Part shown: piece after piece, positions 33,321 through 43,303 of the stretch | Position numbering within the stretch: the stretch's first letter is position 1 | Layout of the letters: each line of letters begins with the position of its first letter | NCBI GenBank assembly: GCA_014904985.1 | Contig: MU129167.1 | Coordinates: 28,553-74,242 of the forward strand | Direction: 5' to 3' | DNA from: Hydnum rufescens UP504 | Lineage: Eukaryota > Basidiomycota > Agaricomycetes > Cantharellales > Hydnaceae | Length of the DNA: 45,690 nucleotides | Program-made: the position numbers and the translations under genes | The notes under the pieces: model-generated | What the model was told of the DNA's origin: nothing | The model's input: the letters and a program-made list of their open reading frames with translations, nothing else | The model's database searches: none

Positions 33321-33324
33321 GGTC

Positions 33325-33801
33325 TTCCGGGGGGGGGGGGAACCAGGATCACGTACACATCCCCAGAAAAGGTCAAACCTAACATAGCTTTGGTCTAGCA
33401 TTCACGTAAATGCTCAGCACTGAGCCCCATGCGTGGCCAGAAGCACCACAGACTCTCAAATATGTTGGCTAAACAGGGACTATTCAAAACCGTGAATGCC
33501 CTTTCTCTAACCCTCCAGCTCCACCCCACTTGAAGAGTGGAATGGCATGTAATATTCCACAAAAACAACAGATCAGAAAGGGGAGCCAAAAAACATGAGC
33601 TCCAAGCACAGCGAAATTCTAGGTCAGGAGGAATGAACAGGAGAAAAGTCGATGACAAGAAATGTAGGGGCCTCAGCTAATTTACAGAAGACAACATTAC
33701 CATGGTCGTACAGTCGTTGAGGACAAAATCAAAAAATACACTGTTATACATCGTGCCAAAGGAATTATGTGGCATATCGAACAAGGGGCAGAAATGCACG
33801 G
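33325..33801. repeat. 3' flank of C, matching flanks of A, B and D
   Basis: This starts with a run of 12 G and continues through CACGTACACATCCCCAGAAA and GGCTAAACAGGGAC to the stop codon of C. Compared with D's copy (20492-20950) it has lost CpG sites. It is non-coding. Confidence 0.7.
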
Positions 33802-34593
33802 TCAATGGCCCCGAGCCATCACACTCACCAAACAATCTGCAATATGTTTACGGGACTTCTTCCCAAGATCTCTATGTGATAGCATTCCAGACCTAAGCTC
33901 TCCAGAGTAGGGATGGGTCAAGTTTTCTTGCACAACTGAGCAGAACCACTTGCAATTCTCCTAGCAATGGGAAGGGGGCCTTGGTTAGAGAATCATGAGA
34001 ATATGCTTAGAAGAAGGTATTAGCAGCACTCACTCCCCATAGGCGATATTCGGGGGATTCTTGGGATAAGATGTTGAGCAGTTCATGGAGATCTCCTGCT
34101 GTAGGTCTGTCGACAGGAAAGATGACCTCAGCTTTCATTTCCAAACAAATTCCATGTAGTAGTTGTGCTTCGGTGGACGAGATTGTTGCCTGAAATAAAC
34201 CAGGGCATGTTCAGTCGACTTCACAAATACTGCATTGGTGACCAGAACAATCACAATAACATCACTTACAGAATCACAAGGTGTGAATCGCAATACTGAA
34301 CTCCTTGGTGTTGAGTTTTCTGGTTTGGGCCCTCAGTCCAAGCGCAACCATATAGCTTCCCCATTGTCTGGCATCATAACAATTTCATAACAATTTTCAG
34401 CATGAGGAACCGGTGCTGGAATCCCCTCAGTTGCTGAAAGCGGATCAATGAGGTAATGCGACCGGATTGCTCGAAGCGAGAGGTGAGAGTTTTCGATGGA
34501 GGTGCAAAGTTGTCTGATGGAGATTGTACATGTGAAGTGAGGATCAGAGACCAACAAGTCGGTCACCAGAGTCACTCTCATGGCAGGGGACAT
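33802..34593 (-). pseudogene. C: decayed paralogue of genes A and B
   Basis: Minus-strand exon structure is preserved: exon 1 34593-34270 (324 nt), intron 1 34269-34190 (donor GTAAGT), exon 2 34189-34034 (156 nt), intron 2 34033-33961 (donor GTGAGT), exon 3 33960-33802 (159 nt). Exon 1 has 21 extra bases, including an 11-bp tandem duplication (AATTGTTATGA) and a frame change, then TGA at 34335-34333 where A and B have CGA in the same LD-R-GP context. CpG sites present in A and B are mostly TpG or CpA here. Its ATG lies about 75 bp from the start of the E2 homology, divergently. Confidence 0.82.
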
Positions 34594-34764
34594 GGTCAAA
34601 ACCAGGCAAGGGGCTGAGCCTCGCAATGGGCGACATTTTAAGTGTGACATTGGCTAATGTTTGAAATTTGCATCCGGTGGTCAATTCAGCAATTGCAGCA
34701 GCAAAGCGATTCTATGATCTACTATCCCATCTTGACCATAGGTTCGTGTCACGCATCACATGCC

Positions 34765-35514
34765 CCCTCAAACCTAACTTAGAGCCACTTTGTCATGTGT
34801 CACAGGAGGGTTGCCGAACTAAGAACTGTGGGGTGTCACACGAAAAATTCGCCCCAAAGGGGTAATTTTGCCAATTATCGCATTTTTTTGGCCCTATGGC
34901 CAGTTTTGTGTGTAGCATATTACTATGGGCCTCGGTGATGAATTTATGTGAGAAAAAGAAGAATTTTTAGTCACACAAGGCTCTCGACCACCATTCCATA
35001 TCATTATGATGTAGATTATGTTTCTTTATGTGCTTCCCGTGACCACCTTCGAATGGCTCCTCTGGGACAGGCTTGTCTGTGGCTGGATCAGGAATGCTAA
35101 TGTGCTGTGGCCTGTAGTCGAAGTCTTCATTGTCATCCCTTGTTTCATCATCTGTTATGGGTGCATCGGATTCAGGGCACCTTCAAAGGGTCCCATGGCA
35201 TACGGTACTCAGGCTTTGCCTATCTACTATGAACTGGTTGTTCCTGACATGCTGGCACCATTGACAGCATTTCACTACTTTGAAACAGAGAGGAGAACTA
35301 GTGATTGTGGCGCACCACAGTGATACTGAATTGGGATCTCAGATCATACAAACTCAGGTGTCACATGTCACAAAGGCCTGTGAACTCAGGTCCACCTGGG
35401 CAGAAGCAAAAAAAAATGTCACGTGATTTTGATCAAACCTACGGTTGAAATGGGACAGTATCTGCAAAATGGTCTGCATTTCCTGGACTAATCGACACTT
35501 CAATGCCATTGTCA
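34765..35514. mobile_element. Insertion 1 in E2, about 750 bp
   Basis: Absent from E1. Its ends carry loosely inverted words (ACTTTGTCATGTGTCACAGG near 34788 and GTGTCACATGTCACAAAGGC near 35360), suggesting a TIR element, but no clear target duplication is seen. The 101-aa open frame at 35018-35323 (VCGWIRNANVLWPVVEVF) has no known family. Confidence 0.4.
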
Positions 35515-36134
35515 CTCACACTCCTGGAATGGGTGCTCATATTATGCATACCCCCATGGATGCACTAGTGCCTCGCAACTACAAGCATCGTTGAGCAAGA
35601 GGAAGATGAGGACGTCTTTGACCTTGCTCTGCATTGTTCCGCCAAAATGGGGCATACGCCACACAGCCCTCCTAGCCTGCCTTAATAAGAGTGCGGGGGC
35701 GATACGATGTGCACACATTGGAAGACCTAAGAACGTACACACATCATTACGTAAACTATGTACTTTCCGTTCTAACATGCCGGTCACAAACCCACCTCCT
35801 CCTCACTGGCACAACACGCCGCCGAAACCCAAATGCGAATGCGCCCTTCCACCAGCCCCAGAAAATGACTGCTGCAACCTGCTTTGAAAGCGGCGTCGCC
35901 TATTGCTCTAAGCTCCATGGGCTGCTTAACTGCAGATCTATCTCTGGCTTCACTGTCGACTCTTCATCATCAGGTGTCACGACCGCGATTGTCCTTCTCC
36001 TCAGTGCCAATAGTTCCGTGTTGTGCCCCCAACTTACCTCCCACCCAAATCCTTGTACAACTTGAGACTGCTTCTTGGTCCCTTTGCACAACCATGCATA
36101 CCCTCACAGCAATTTTCTCTCGTCTCCAAATACC

Positions 36135-36770
36135 TGTCAGGGCCACACTGCGATGAGAGCACCAAACAAATATAAACACAGATAACTCCGACTAAGTCCA
36201 GTGTAAGTCCGGCTAGGTCCAGGAGAATCCGGGCAAGAATGAGATAACGAGGACGGGATGGAGAGGCGGTCCAGCAGCCCGGAAGGGACTAGGCGGAAAT
36301 GAGCACAGTGGTCCTTAAGCTCATGGAGTCAGCTGGGAGGTACTCGGACTGTAGTCCGGAGTAGAAGTGGAAATCCTGAGCTTAACATTAAGGGAATAGG
36401 TACAGTGAGGCTAACCTGTAGTCCGGAGTAGAAGCGGAAATCCTGAGAGACCAAAGCTGAGTCTCTGGATTTCGCCCCGGACTACTTATACATAGGTCCT
36501 ATACTACAGGGGACTGATCGCTTAATGAGAGGTGGTTACAGGGGGGCAGGCACAAGAGGGGGAGCGGGCAGGGGACAGGAAAGTGGAGGGGACAGGGACA
36601 GGGCCAGGGGTAAGTGTGTGGGAACCGGAAGTAAAGGAAATGCGGAAATGAAGGGGGAATGAAACGGAGATGGGGACAAATCGGAAACAGGCCGGAACCA
36701 AATCCGGAAACAAACCGGAAACAAATCCGGAATTAACCGGGAAGCAGACGAACTCTGACAATACCCCACA
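36135..36770. mobile_element. Insertion 2 in E2, about 630 bp
   Basis: Absent from E1. It contains a direct repeat of about 32 bp (36349-36380 and 36416-36447, sharing CTGTAGTCCGGAGTAGAAG), an inverted relative of it near 36472-36485, and a degenerate run of CCGGAAACAAA-like units (36680-36735). Ends are approximate and the family is unknown. Confidence 0.4.
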
Positions 36771-37516
36771 GCCCTCGTCGCAGTGGGTCCAAGTCCAAGT
36801 TCACCTCCTTCCTCAATGTCTCCGTTCTCCTCCGCCTTCCAGGCACATCAAGAGGCCATGGGTCTCCGAACCACCACTTCCGACCAAAAGCCCTCAAGAA
36901 TGGGCATATTTCTCGACAGACTGTCCCCCCTAGATCCACATTCTTGCCTTCCTTCGAAGTATAACAGTGTTGTCACGCCCAATCCTCCCCGCGGTTTGCT
37001 TCAAATGCCAGCTTCTTCCGCCACTCGTATGGAGGTGCTCTTTGAACTCCGCGATGAAGCCTGCTATCTGGGAATGACCATACTTGAGAAACTATGCGAA
37101 GAGGAGATTTCAAGGAGACAGGCTGGGTGCAGTGCTCGTCCCAGACACGCCAGCGCTGCTAGTGAGGATGTTAGTGTATTGTCCACAGGCGGATCACTCG
37201 TCTAGCAGTCCTGTCGCTGTGCCAAACACTACAGAGCATATTCCTTCCTCCTCCTTCTCCTACTTCATCCGAGGTGGGAGCCACTGGGGCAGCGGTGAAG
37301 CAGAGGAGACTATATATACACGTGTCAAAGAGTGCGGAAGGTGTCTACACTGGCTCTCTTGGTTCCTGTGGTGGCCTGGGCAGCTGCTCTGTTGAACACA
37401 TTCCTCAGAATGTCTTCACACTTGAGCCAACAACACCTATGAGGAATATAGATCCCTCAATTCCGACGAGTGATATCAATGCTGGCATTGGCATTGGTGG
37501 GGCTGTGCCAATATGA

Positions 37517-38022
37517 CCATTGGGGCTAGCATCTTGTCAGAGGTCGTCTAGCATTCCATGGCCTCTTCCCCCACTCTCGCCTGGAGGGCAAATGTAGGTA
37601 GCATTCATGAACTCCTGTTCTCTTTCTTTTTCTCACTGGTGACGATTGATGATGACCTTACTTCATGTCTAATATCCTTTGTCCATTCCTCGTCCTCTGA
37701 ATCCATTCGTCGCATCACTCCAACCCCCCACGATCTGCTTTGCCCATTCTCACATGGCCACTGTATCAATCACTCCCTCTCTCATTCCATACCATCATGC
37801 GTCATATGACCACTCATTGACTCGATCTTTCTCATCTTTACGCAAACATGTTGTTTTAATAGCTTTTTCCCGGCTTCCATCAGGCCTGCCTGTTGTTGCT
37901 TGTCCCATTCCTGTATTCATACTGAGCACTGAAAATATTGATACATTCGCTCACTCTCACAAGCATTGATGGACTGCCCAGGTTGGAGTATGGGTGTAAG
38001 GGAGCTAAATTCCTATTTGGGT
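37517..38022. other. 3' flank of E2 with unassigned tail
   Basis: About 37600-37960 aligns with the flank of E1. No gene is supported. At 38023 the TA of a truncated DDE transposon begins. Confidence 0.45.
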
Positions 38023-38024
38023 AC

Positions 38025-38412
38025 TGTAAGCATCATAAGTCTAACAAGCTTGTCCAGTCACACTTCGGTTCTGGGTGTTAAAATGGTAACAAAAACATCA
38101 CATTTGGAAGGGGGTTTGCTAACTGATATTGGGGGGTGTCACGTCACAAAGGGGGGGGGGGGCGGTGTTAATGTAAAAAAAAAGTACTGGGCATGATGCC
38201 ACAAGAATCCTGTCATCACTGTCTTAAAATTCACTGTTCCCATCTTAAAAATTGTCATGATTGCTGTCTTTAAAGTTATAATGGTCTCAGCTACAGGATT
38301 GATATGATAGGGGAGACAATTACCTCTGTCACTGTCAACCACATCTGGATCCGTCTCTCCATCCGCATCATGATCAGTGAGATCCTCATTGTCAAAGGCA
38401 CTAATAACCCAC
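38025..38412 (-). mobile_element. Truncated end of a second DDE_1 transposon
   Basis: This is the reverse complement of the right end of the element at 23122-26003: TIR CTGTAAGCATCATAAGTCTA at 38025 after TA, then the poly-G tract (38149-38162), then transposase C-terminal codons up to a point matching about 25592. Homology stops at about 38412. It lacks one of the two 18-bp GATGGAGAGATGGATCCA units found in the other copy, so that duplication is copy-specific. Confidence 0.85.
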
Positions 38413-38767
38413 CTTGGTCAGTCATCTAAGCCTACCTAGTTAGGTACCACTTCCAGGGCAGATAATGGTACCTAAGGAGGTCCCATCACTATTCTGGCTG
38501 AAATGGCCATTTTTATGATTTCACCTCCTGGCCCAGAATTGGCTGAAATGGCCAAAAATTGGCTGAAACTTGGCTGAAACTGAGACTTAGAGAATCTCAG
38601 ACTTGCAGTGGGCCATACGGGCTTATTGGGGATAATGTTTTCCATTTATAATTATTTATTTATTTATTATCACTATATTATACATATGCTCCACAGGGTT
38701 TCAGTCCTGTGTTTGTTTTTATTGACTTGTTTATTTATTTATTTATTTAAAAATTCATAAAAAACAT
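38413..38767. other. Unassigned, with short repeats and a TTTA microsatellite
   Basis: TTGGCTGAAA-like words repeat four or five times at 38500-38580. ATTTATTTATTTATT runs occur at about 38650-38665 and 38727-38750. No gene is seen. Confidence 0.55.
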
Positions 38768-41099
38768 ACCACACACCTGCCTGGGCGGGCATGTGGTACT
38801 GTCTATAAAAATTTAAAACACTATCTAACACCTGCTTGGGCGGGTGTGTGGTACTGGGGATGTCGTTTCGTGCGCTTCACTGTTGGGGCTCCCCCTCACC
38901 CGTGGTTGCGTGTTTTCATTCAGTGGGGTCATGGCTTCGGTTGGGGGATGTGGGTTCAGAAGAATACCTATGATAATAAATAATAGGGTAGTTAAAAAAA
39001 GAAAAACCAGGCAAAAGGAGCAGCCCCTGCTGCTCCTTTTGCATAGTTGGACATGTATATATATACTAACCTTAAAGATTACCACACCCGCTTCGGTGGG
39101 TGTGGGGTTCATCCAGGGCTTGTGTCATGGTTTCAACTTGTTGCCGTTCATGGGATTCATTTGGCAGGTGGGTTGTCATTCTCCCATGTTCGTTCGGCAG
39201 GGTCACAGGTGTTGGGTCCAGATGACAAACTAAAATAGTAAATAATACGTTAGTTATAAAAAAAACAAGAAAAGCCATGCAAAAGGAGCAGTGCACGCTG
39301 CTCCTCTTGCGTGGTTGTACTCACCTTAAAATTACCACACACCCACAGAAGCGGGTGTGTGGTGCTCTCTTGGGTTTGGTCTGGCCGGTCATGGTTGGCG
39401 TGGTTCGTTTGGCAGGTGTCATGGCCAGTCGCATCATCATTCCCCAGGGGGGTTTGTTCGGCGGGTTGTCATTTGGCTTGACCATCTAGAATAGTAAATA
39501 TGTTAGTAAAAGAAAAAATAGAAAAGCCACGCAAAAGGAGCAGCGTACACTGCTCCTTTTGCGTGGTTGTACTTACCTTAGAATTATCACACACCTGCCG
39601 AAGCAGGTGTGGTTTGTCTGGGGTCCCTGTGGCCTTGTGTCGTGCCTTCTTGTTCCTGGGTTACGTCTGGGGGTGTTCCTTGGCGCGTTGGGCTTGGGGC
39701 TCTCGTTTTGTGGGTGGTTCAGGCAATATCCTAGAATAATAAACAATTTGTTAGTTAAAAATTAAAACAACGCAAAAAGAGCAGCCCTTGCTGCTCTTTT
39801 TGCACTGTTGAGGGGGGGGTTCATTACCTTGTATAGAACCACACACCCACAACTGCGGGTGTGTGGTCCATCTCCTCGTGTGGTGCGTTGTCATTCGCGG
39901 GGGTGTTGTGGTCTCATCTGGTGGACTGATGGTGGGCAGGCATCATTTGGTTGGGGTTTTGGTGGGTTGCGTTATGTGGGGAGCATGTTGTTAGCTCAGA
40001 TGACGATCTACAATAATAAGTAATACATTAGTTAAACATAAAATAAAATAAAAAGAAAAGCCACGCAAAAGGAGCAGCATATGCTGCTCCTTTTGCGTGG
40101 TTGTGCATATGCTTACCTTAAAATTACCACACACCTGCTTTGGCGGGTGTGTGGTTCTGTTTGCGGTTTCTGTGGTCTCATGTCATGGGTGTCCGGTCCT
40201 GGGTTTCGTTTGATGGGGGCTTTGGCGGGTCACATTTGTAACTTTCGTTTGGCAGGGGGGTTTGTTGTGGGTTCAAATAACAAACTAGAATAGTAAATAA
40301 TACATTAGTAAAAAAGAAAAAAAGCAAAGCCACGCAAAAGGAGCAGTGTACACTGCTCCTTTTGGCGGTTGTGCAGATACTTACCTTACACACCCGCTTT
40401 GGCGGGTGTGGTTTCGTCTGGGGTTCTGTCTGGCCAGTCGTCATTGGTGGGTTTCGTTTGGCATATGTTGTTTTGGCGGGTTGTCATTTTGCTTGACACC
40501 TAGAATAGTAAATATATTAGTAAAAGAGAAAAAGAAGACCATGCAAAAGGAGCAGCATACGCTGCTCCTTTCGTGTGGTTGTACTTACCTTAAAATTACC
40601 ATACACCTGCCAAAGTGGGTGTGTGGTTTTGTCTGGGGCTTTGTCTGGTCAGCCATCATTGGCAGGTCGCATCGTGATTTCCGGGTGGGGGTGGTTCGTT
40701 TGGCAGGTCATTATTTTGCTGGGTCTGGTCGATAACCTGGAATAATAAATAATATATTAGTTGAGAAATAAAATCAGTGCGAAAGAGCAGCATCTGCTGC
40801 TCTTTCGTGCTGTTGGGGGTGTACAAACGTACCTGCCTTTATTAGCACCACACACCCGCCACAGCGGGTGTGTGGTTCCTGGGGCCACCCATAGGGGGGT
40901 CTGTTGTCTGCTTTGGTTTGGCTGTTGCTGTGTCGGCCCTCGTTGTGCGGGCTTTCGTCTAAAATAATCAAAGGTGTGTTAGTACAAGAACTCAAAGCAG
41001 TGTAAAAAGAGTAGCTTTCGCTACTCTTTTTGCACCATTGTATCTAATAGGACAAAACTCACCTTATGACCACACACCCGCAGTTGTGGGTGTGTGGTC
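38768..41099 (-). repeat. Left arm of hairpin-intron array (9 intron-like units)
   Basis: Units of about 190-280 bp repeat from 38768 to 41099. Each has hairpin H2 (CCACACACCCGC / GCGGGTGTGTGG), then on the minus strand a 5' splice-site match, hairpin H1 (GCAAAAGGAGCAG / CTGCTCCTTTTGC), an A/T-rich stretch with CTAAC or CTAAT, and an AG acceptor. Predicted introns (plus coordinates): 38968-39070, 39230-39324, 39486-39576, 39731-39827, 40008-40116, 40285-40384, 40500-40588, 40737-40832, 40959-41062. Donors are mostly GTAAGT, GTGAGT, GTTAGT or GTACGT. H1 lies within each intron, and H2 lies at the end of each exon. Exon lengths (115-180 nt) are not kept in one reading phase, so a conserved protein is unlikely; recurring LPNE peptides in some exons are noted. 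Confidence 0.85.
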
Positions 41100-41148
41100 G
41101 TGTCCTCACCTTTCTGGGCCATTGCTGGGTGTGGCTGCATAGTTGTGC

Positions 41149-41782
41149 AATTCAACGCTGGCAATTGCCGGTACTTAGAAAGCACCCAAGTGCTGTGTTA
41201 CAAGCAGAATACATATTAATAGCAAGTATATAGATGTGTAATAAATATTTACCCAGAAATGCGAAGAAGACAATGATAATAGGTCAGAGCTCAATAAGGC
41301 ATGATATGCATAATTGCAAAGTGGATTGGGCGACTTCTATGGGTCAGAATTGGCCCAAATTAGAATATATTAATGGTATATATGCACCTTACATGAGCGA
41401 TCAGTTACATTGGATGTCCCGGGCATTTCTGAAATTTTCACACCTTCAATTCCCTAAATAGGGAATTGAAGGCGTGAAAATTTCAGAAATGCCCGGGACG
41501 TCCAATGTAACTGATCACTCATGTAAGGTGCATATATACCATTAATATATTCTAATTTGGGCCAATTCTGACCCATAGAAGTCGCCCAATCCACTTTGCA
41601 ATTATGCATATCATGCCTTATTGAGTTCTGACCTATTATCATTGTCTTCTTCACACTTCTGGGTAAATATTTATTATATAATATTTATTACACATCTATA
41701 TACTTGCTATTAATATGTATTCTGCTTGTAACACCAGCACTTGGGTGCTTGTTAAGTACCGGCAATTGCTGGCGTTGAGTTT
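41149..41782. repeat. 634-bp near-perfect palindrome, centre about 41457
   Basis: Two arms of about 310 bp meet with essentially no spacer (AATTCCCTAAATAGGGAATT at the centre). The arms differ by a few transitions, mostly CpG against TpG or CpA, and by one 15-bp insertion in the right arm near 41675. The intron-like arrays on either side point outward from it, so it could be a divergent promoter or simply the junction of a fold-back duplication. No open frame is kept on both arms other than as mirror copies of each other. Confidence 0.92.
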
Positions 41783-41840
41783 CCATCTTGCTCCACATCT
41801 CCGAACCACAACAGGCAACTGCCTGAAAAGGCAAATGCAC

Positions 41841-42827
41841 GACCACACACCCGTGACTGCGGGTGTGTGGTCATAAGGTGAGTCTTCCTTGTAGTAGATA
41901 CAATGGCGCAAAAGGAGCAGTGAAAGCTGCTCTTTTTGCATTGCTTTGGAATTTTTTTTACTAATGTGCCTTATTCTAGATTGGGGACCTTGTCCCACGC
42001 ACGACGATGACCCACGAAATGATGAGACCCCAAACAGCAACGCGATGCGGCACCGCAATACATGGCAACGTGACACGGCACCGTGATATATGGCAACATG
42101 ACGCAACAACAATGACGCGACATATGGCAACGCGCCAGATGAGGGCCTGGAATCACACACCCACCACGGCGGGTGTGTGGTTCCATATAAGATAAGTCCC
42201 CCCCCCTCAGTAGCTACAGCCACGCAAAAAGAGCAGCGAAAGCTGCTCTTTTTGCATGGTCTTTAACTCTTAACTAACATATAGCCTTGTATTATAGGTC
42301 ATCACTTCCCACATGAACGAATACCCATGCGAGAGCCCCCATAACCCCCAACTATTGACACCCGAACGATGGACCACAGTACCCCACACCTGCTGCAGCA
42401 GGTGTGGGGTACTACAAGGTTTATTTTTATTTTTTATTGTTGTGGTGCAAAAAGAGCAGCGTAAGCTGCTCTTTTTGCACTGCTTTGGGATTTTTTTTAC
42501 TGATGCACTTTATTCCAGATAGGAGCCCATCCAACGCACAAAGATAACCCATGAAATGATGAGACAATGCGACACAGCAACCTGGCAGCACAATACACCG
42601 CAGCACGACACAGGAACATGACACAACAACGCAACACAACAATGCGACACAGCAACATGACATGGCAATGCGCCAAATAAAGAACAAGGGCCCGGAATCA
42701 CACACCCGCCACAGCGGGTGTGTGGTTCTATATAAGGTAAGCCCCCGCCACCCTAGTAGCTACAGCCATGCAAAAAGAGCAGCGAAAGCTGCTCTTTTTG
42801 CGTGGTTTTTAATTCTTAACTAATTAG
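41841..42827 (+). repeat. Right arm of hairpin-intron array (4 units)
   Basis: Same units as the left arm in opposite orientation. H2 hairpins are at 41841-41872, 42152-42182, 42378-42413 and 42697-42726. H1 hairpins are at 41908-41939, 42224-42255, 42445-42480 and 42770-42801. Intron-like segments on the plus strand: 41878-41979 (GTGAGT...TTCTAG), 42192-42297 (donor mutated to ATAAGT; TAACTAAC branch; TTATAG), 42419-42518 (GTTTAT...TTCCAG) and 42737 to about 42827 (GTAAGC...). The exons here contain CAACACGACAC-like low-complexity sequence that differs from the left arm. Confidence 0.85.
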
Positions 42828-42879
42828 AAAGGTTTATCTGTGGGTCTTAACATACCCTGCAAATAAATACTGATGCAAC

Positions 42880-43161
42880 ACCCTTGTAACCACCTCAGTC
42901 AACCACTTAGAGGGGCCTTAATAGGTATGTCAAACTGTGTCAAATCAAAAGCCTAGCAGGCATCAGAATCCTTTGATATCAAATAATTTCAGGAGGGTGA
43001 CCTTAGGTCAATGCATAAGTCTGCCCTCGGGGATTTTGATATCAAACTCACAACCTCCAAGGTTTCTCATGGTATGGCAGCAGATATCAAGTCAATTAAT
43101 GTGTTATATACATAGAGCAATTAACAAGAAGTTGAGTTCTTCAGAGATTAAGAAATTAAAT
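42880..43161. repeat. Dispersed repeat, inverted copy of window positions 1-282
   Basis: Reverse-complement match to 1-282 along its length. It lies just outside the right arm of the hairpin array. Similarity ends sharply at about 42880; at the other end the window start prevents seeing how far it extends. Confidence 0.75.
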
Positions 43162-43303
43162 CCAAGAAATAGGTGTAGTATATCAAATGAAGGGAAAACT
43201 TTTGTCTTAAAACAGGCCAAGGGAAGGCAGAGGCACTCAAAGTGCATGAAGCACGCAAAAGCATGCAAAGCACACATCCAAGACGGAGGTTGGGTGGAAG
43301 AAT

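Larger units (their letters stand above)
34668..37516 (+). pseudogene. E2: decayed copy of unknown gene E, two insertions
   Basis: Homologous to E1 (17562-16164) in inverted orientation. Blocks: 34668-34764 (HPVVNSA, FYDLLS), 35515-36135 (TPGMGAHIMHTP-like, TTMHTLTAIFSRL) and 36770-37516 (SSAFQAHQEAMG, GLLQMPA, ELRDEACYLG, LEKLCEEE, DPSIPTSDIN, ending at 37514-37516). The intervening segments at about 34765-35514 and 36135-36770 have no counterpart in E1. It is CpG-poor relative to E1. I do not recognise the protein; the LRDEACYL ... EKLCEE segment looks helical. Confidence 0.6.

Noticed and set aside
35591..36156. Overlapping plus-strand ORFs as separate genes
   Set aside because: They are pieces of the single decayed gene E2 seen by comparison with E1.
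41149..41782. Palindrome as a simple long-read fold-back artefact
   Set aside because: The arms differ by several transitions and a 15-bp insertion, and the outer arrays differ in number and sequence between sides. A fold-back would give identical arms. Not formally excluded.
39011..42801. H1 hairpins as transcription terminators
   Set aside because: They lack a consistent T-run after the stem, they occur inside intron-like segments, and intrinsic terminators of that kind are bacterial.
38768..42827. CRISPR-like array
   Set aside because: Repeats are palindromic and separated by 190-280 bp of related sequence rather than short unique spacers. There are no cas genes, and the setting is eukaryotic with introns.
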